NCBI RefSeq assembly: GCF_002443255.2
Contig: NW_019211458.1
Coordinates: 18,223,939 to 18,287,938, forward strand
From: Varroa destructor
Lineage: Eukaryota; Arthropoda; Arachnida; Mesostigmata; Varroidae
DNA: 64,000 bases
Reading direction: 5' to 3'
Shown: in pieces, positions 61,760 through 64,000 of the stretch
Numbering within the stretch: the first letter of the stretch is position 1
How the letters are laid out: each line of letters begins with the position of its first letter
The notes under the pieces: model-generated
Databases searched by the model: none
The model's input: the letters and a program-made list of their open reading frames with translations, nothing else
What the model was told of the DNA's origin: nothing
Position numbers and translations under genes: made by a program

Positions 61760-64000
61760 GAAGACGCTTTTATAGAGAAATAGCAGTTAATGTGCGCTTA
61801 TAAAAATATAGGAAAGTAAAAGCGAGGGTTTAAACATGTACGTAGTACATGCGAAGTCAAGATCGCACGCCAAATGTTAGTTTTATGTTGTTTCAATATA
61901 TAGAAGATATTAAAAATGTACGTTTGCATATTTTCCTCGAGGAATCATAACTATTTACGCTCATGAATAAGTTATTTTTGAGTTATTATTTAGATCGATG
62001 GTGAAGGAGTTGCCCTACTTATGGGCTAAATCCAGAAATTGCAAATGGAAAAAAGCACCGCGCGTACCGCGAAGCCCTTCTGTCTTCCTTCTACAGCGTA
62101 ACTGCGTAATGGGTTGATGGTAAGCATGCACGAGTGCATGGGTTCTAAATGAAGAGCCACTGAAAGCCTCCAAAGACACGGAAGGGCTTGCCAAGCAGGG
62201 CCACGTCTGTAACCGACAGAGTGTGTAGTAATACAGTTTTTGTATTTTTTACCTCTTGCGTACATGGTAATGTCGATATAGCACTTGCCCGTCCTTGTCC
62301 CGGTAAGGATTGCGCCCTCGCTGTTAGTGTGGTGATAATAACGCATTCCGATTATATCCTCAGGTGAACATTGACCCTATAGCGAGTTTTCGCATCGTTA
62401 ATTTAATGAATGCGCCGCATGAAGCTCAGCTCAGCGTTGTTTACCGGTATGAGCGGCAGGACCTCAGCTACAACGTTAGATCGTAGGAACATCGTCTCGG
62501 ACTTACCATTAATCCTACATCAAGACTGAAACGCCCACCGTATAGAATCATAGATTATTGTTTTTTTTTATAGTTATTATTAGTGTTTACCTCATTATTT
62601 GGCAAGGAATTAGTCGGCAAAAGAGGAAATGCGTGTAAAGTGTTTTAACAGCCAAGTGTAATGCTTACTATGTTTGAAGGCCAATTAATGAGTCATGAGT
62701 AGCTAATTGACACAGGAGGATTAGGTCTTGCAATGTTTGACAGAAGTCTTTTGCACGACTTGGTGTTCCCCACCAACGATTTGATTATATGTAGTACTTA
62801 TTAACACCTTATCGTTTGCAACGATTTCTCAATTAGGCCTATGTGTTCGAATTGCAAAGCATGAATAGGTGTCCTTGTTTGTAGATAACATTGCATAATA
62901 ATAAACATTGACATTGCTGCATCTTTGAGCAGAGAAACATTTTGTCGGGGTATTCCAACGATGATTAATACATTGCCAGCTTGAATGAGAAGCCTGTCAA
63001 TCTACTTTTAGGGGACCAGCTGATAGTAAGTTGGCCATCAATTAGTTATGGATCGGTATTAGGCTAGGCATGAGTTTATTTGTTGAGAGTTGCATATATA
63101 AAATGGTTTCGTACGTCGTAGTTCTAATCAATCACGCACACGTGTGTATAGCTATTAAACTAGCTATATCGATCGATTTACGTTCCAAAAGCTTCGCAAA
63201 CTTTCAGGCTTAACATTTCGAGGCCTTATTAGCAACGGCTGTCCTGATATTCGTCTGTAAGTAACAGTGTGTGCCCAAAATACTAGCTAAAATTTTCCAC
63301 CCAGACCTCCAAGAAGGTCTGATGATATTATTTTACCGCAGCCGTCGATAACCGACTGTCGTAGACGGTTGTCCTGTAACGAACGGTGTATTTATGTAAT
63401 TTTACGTGAAAGGGTTTTGAACGTAACGATACGCCAATAAAGTTGATTGCGCTTATATATGTTGGCCCAAACGTGAAGCAATGCGTGCTCAACGTGCGAA
63501 GCTTTGCCCGCTGCTTAAGATAATCTGCAGTATTTACAGAGTCCTATTGGAACTAAAGTTCCTGCATCCGCGTAACAGTCGTCCTAGAAGGACTGCTTGT
63601 AGAAATCCATTTGACGTTTCGTTCTATTCCACGTGTTCTAATGACACAGTTACGGTTGCCCAATGAGGTGGGAAGTTTACTGAGGCATGTCGGATCCTTT
63701 AGACACAAAAAAAAGCACAACTGAACATTGGGCCGCGTCAATATAGACCAGGAACATATGAAATGGCTCACTGTAGAAACTGTTTTCAATTAAAATAGAA
63801 CGAATGATATTTTTATGAACAGTTACAGAAAATAATCGACGAAACGCAAATGTAAGCGCCACAAAAAGCGTTTGCTTTTATCGATTTTTTTACAAGTGCT
63901 GATTTTAGATAGGTCCGTATAGACTTTGCCAGCTCACGCATAGCCGTAATCTATGACAGCAGAACAGGCTTGGCCTTTTAAAGGTGCATATTAAAGAAAA
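61760..64000. other. no supported gene
   Basis: AT-rich. Frames of 106 codons or fewer, without splice support or recognised motifs. Confidence 0.35.

Noticed and set aside
1..64000. CRISPR arrays, bacterial operons, rRNA, canonical snRNA or tRNA genes.
   Set aside because: I looked for regularly spaced repeats, conserved RNA core sequences and tRNA boxes by eye on both strands and found none.

Overview
The window looks like eukaryotic nuclear DNA, most likely from an arthropod. By eye it is about 40% GC, with no CpG depletion that I notice. It has many short open frames in all six frames, short introns (about 80-300 nt) in the one convincing gene, microsatellites, A-runs of 18-22 bases and a decayed mariner transposon. 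I saw no bacterial features: no operons, Shine-Dalgarno sites, CRISPR, long uninterrupted reading frames, tRNA or rRNA. A mite or other chelicerate is my guess from the overall texture; nothing here proves it.

Two items are well supported. First, a four-exon minus-strand gene (31034 to 29788) encodes a small glycosylated, disulfide-rich secreted protein with a cystatin-like helix-strand pattern. All three introns are phase 0 and have good splice signals. A second possible signal-peptide exon lies about 1 kb upstream (32116-31934). Second, a dead mariner transposase lies on the minus strand (18417 to 17770). Its HTH region and the motifs around all three catalytic aspartates can still be read, but it carries stops, frameshifts and an internal deletion.

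Everything else coding-like is tentative. The longest open frame is 171 codons, about what chance gives in 64 kb, so length is no evidence. I list exon chains only where a pyrimidine-rich acceptor, a reasonable donor, an open frame and agreeing intron phases coincide. They are: plus-strand candidates at 0.5-2.0, 2.9-8.1, 9.7-11.4, 14.1-14.9, 33.9-34.5, 41.3, 50.3 and 58.6 kb; minus-strand candidates at 3.3-4.1, 12.1-12.5, 15.3-15.8, 16.3-16.5, 22.9-23.4, 36.5-36.7, 49.1-49.8 and 57.1-57.4 kb. I recognised no protein family in any of them. Models on opposite strands at 2.9-4.2 kb cannot both be entirely right, which shows how permissive this reading is.

Layout: 0.5-16.5 kb is a mixed region with most of the exon-like signals. 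16.5-22.8 kb is mostly noncoding and holds the mariner relic. 22.8-23.5 kb is a GC-rich, exon-like block. 23.9-29.7 kb is noncoding. 29.8-32.1 kb holds the cystatin-like gene. 34.2-34.5 kb has a TATA-like stretch, a CGG repeat and a possible first exon. The rest to 64 kb is largely noncoding, with microsatellites, a GC-rich block of unknown nature at 49.8-50.1 kb, and a GC-rich promoter-like tract after a long CT repeat at 60.6-61.7 kb.
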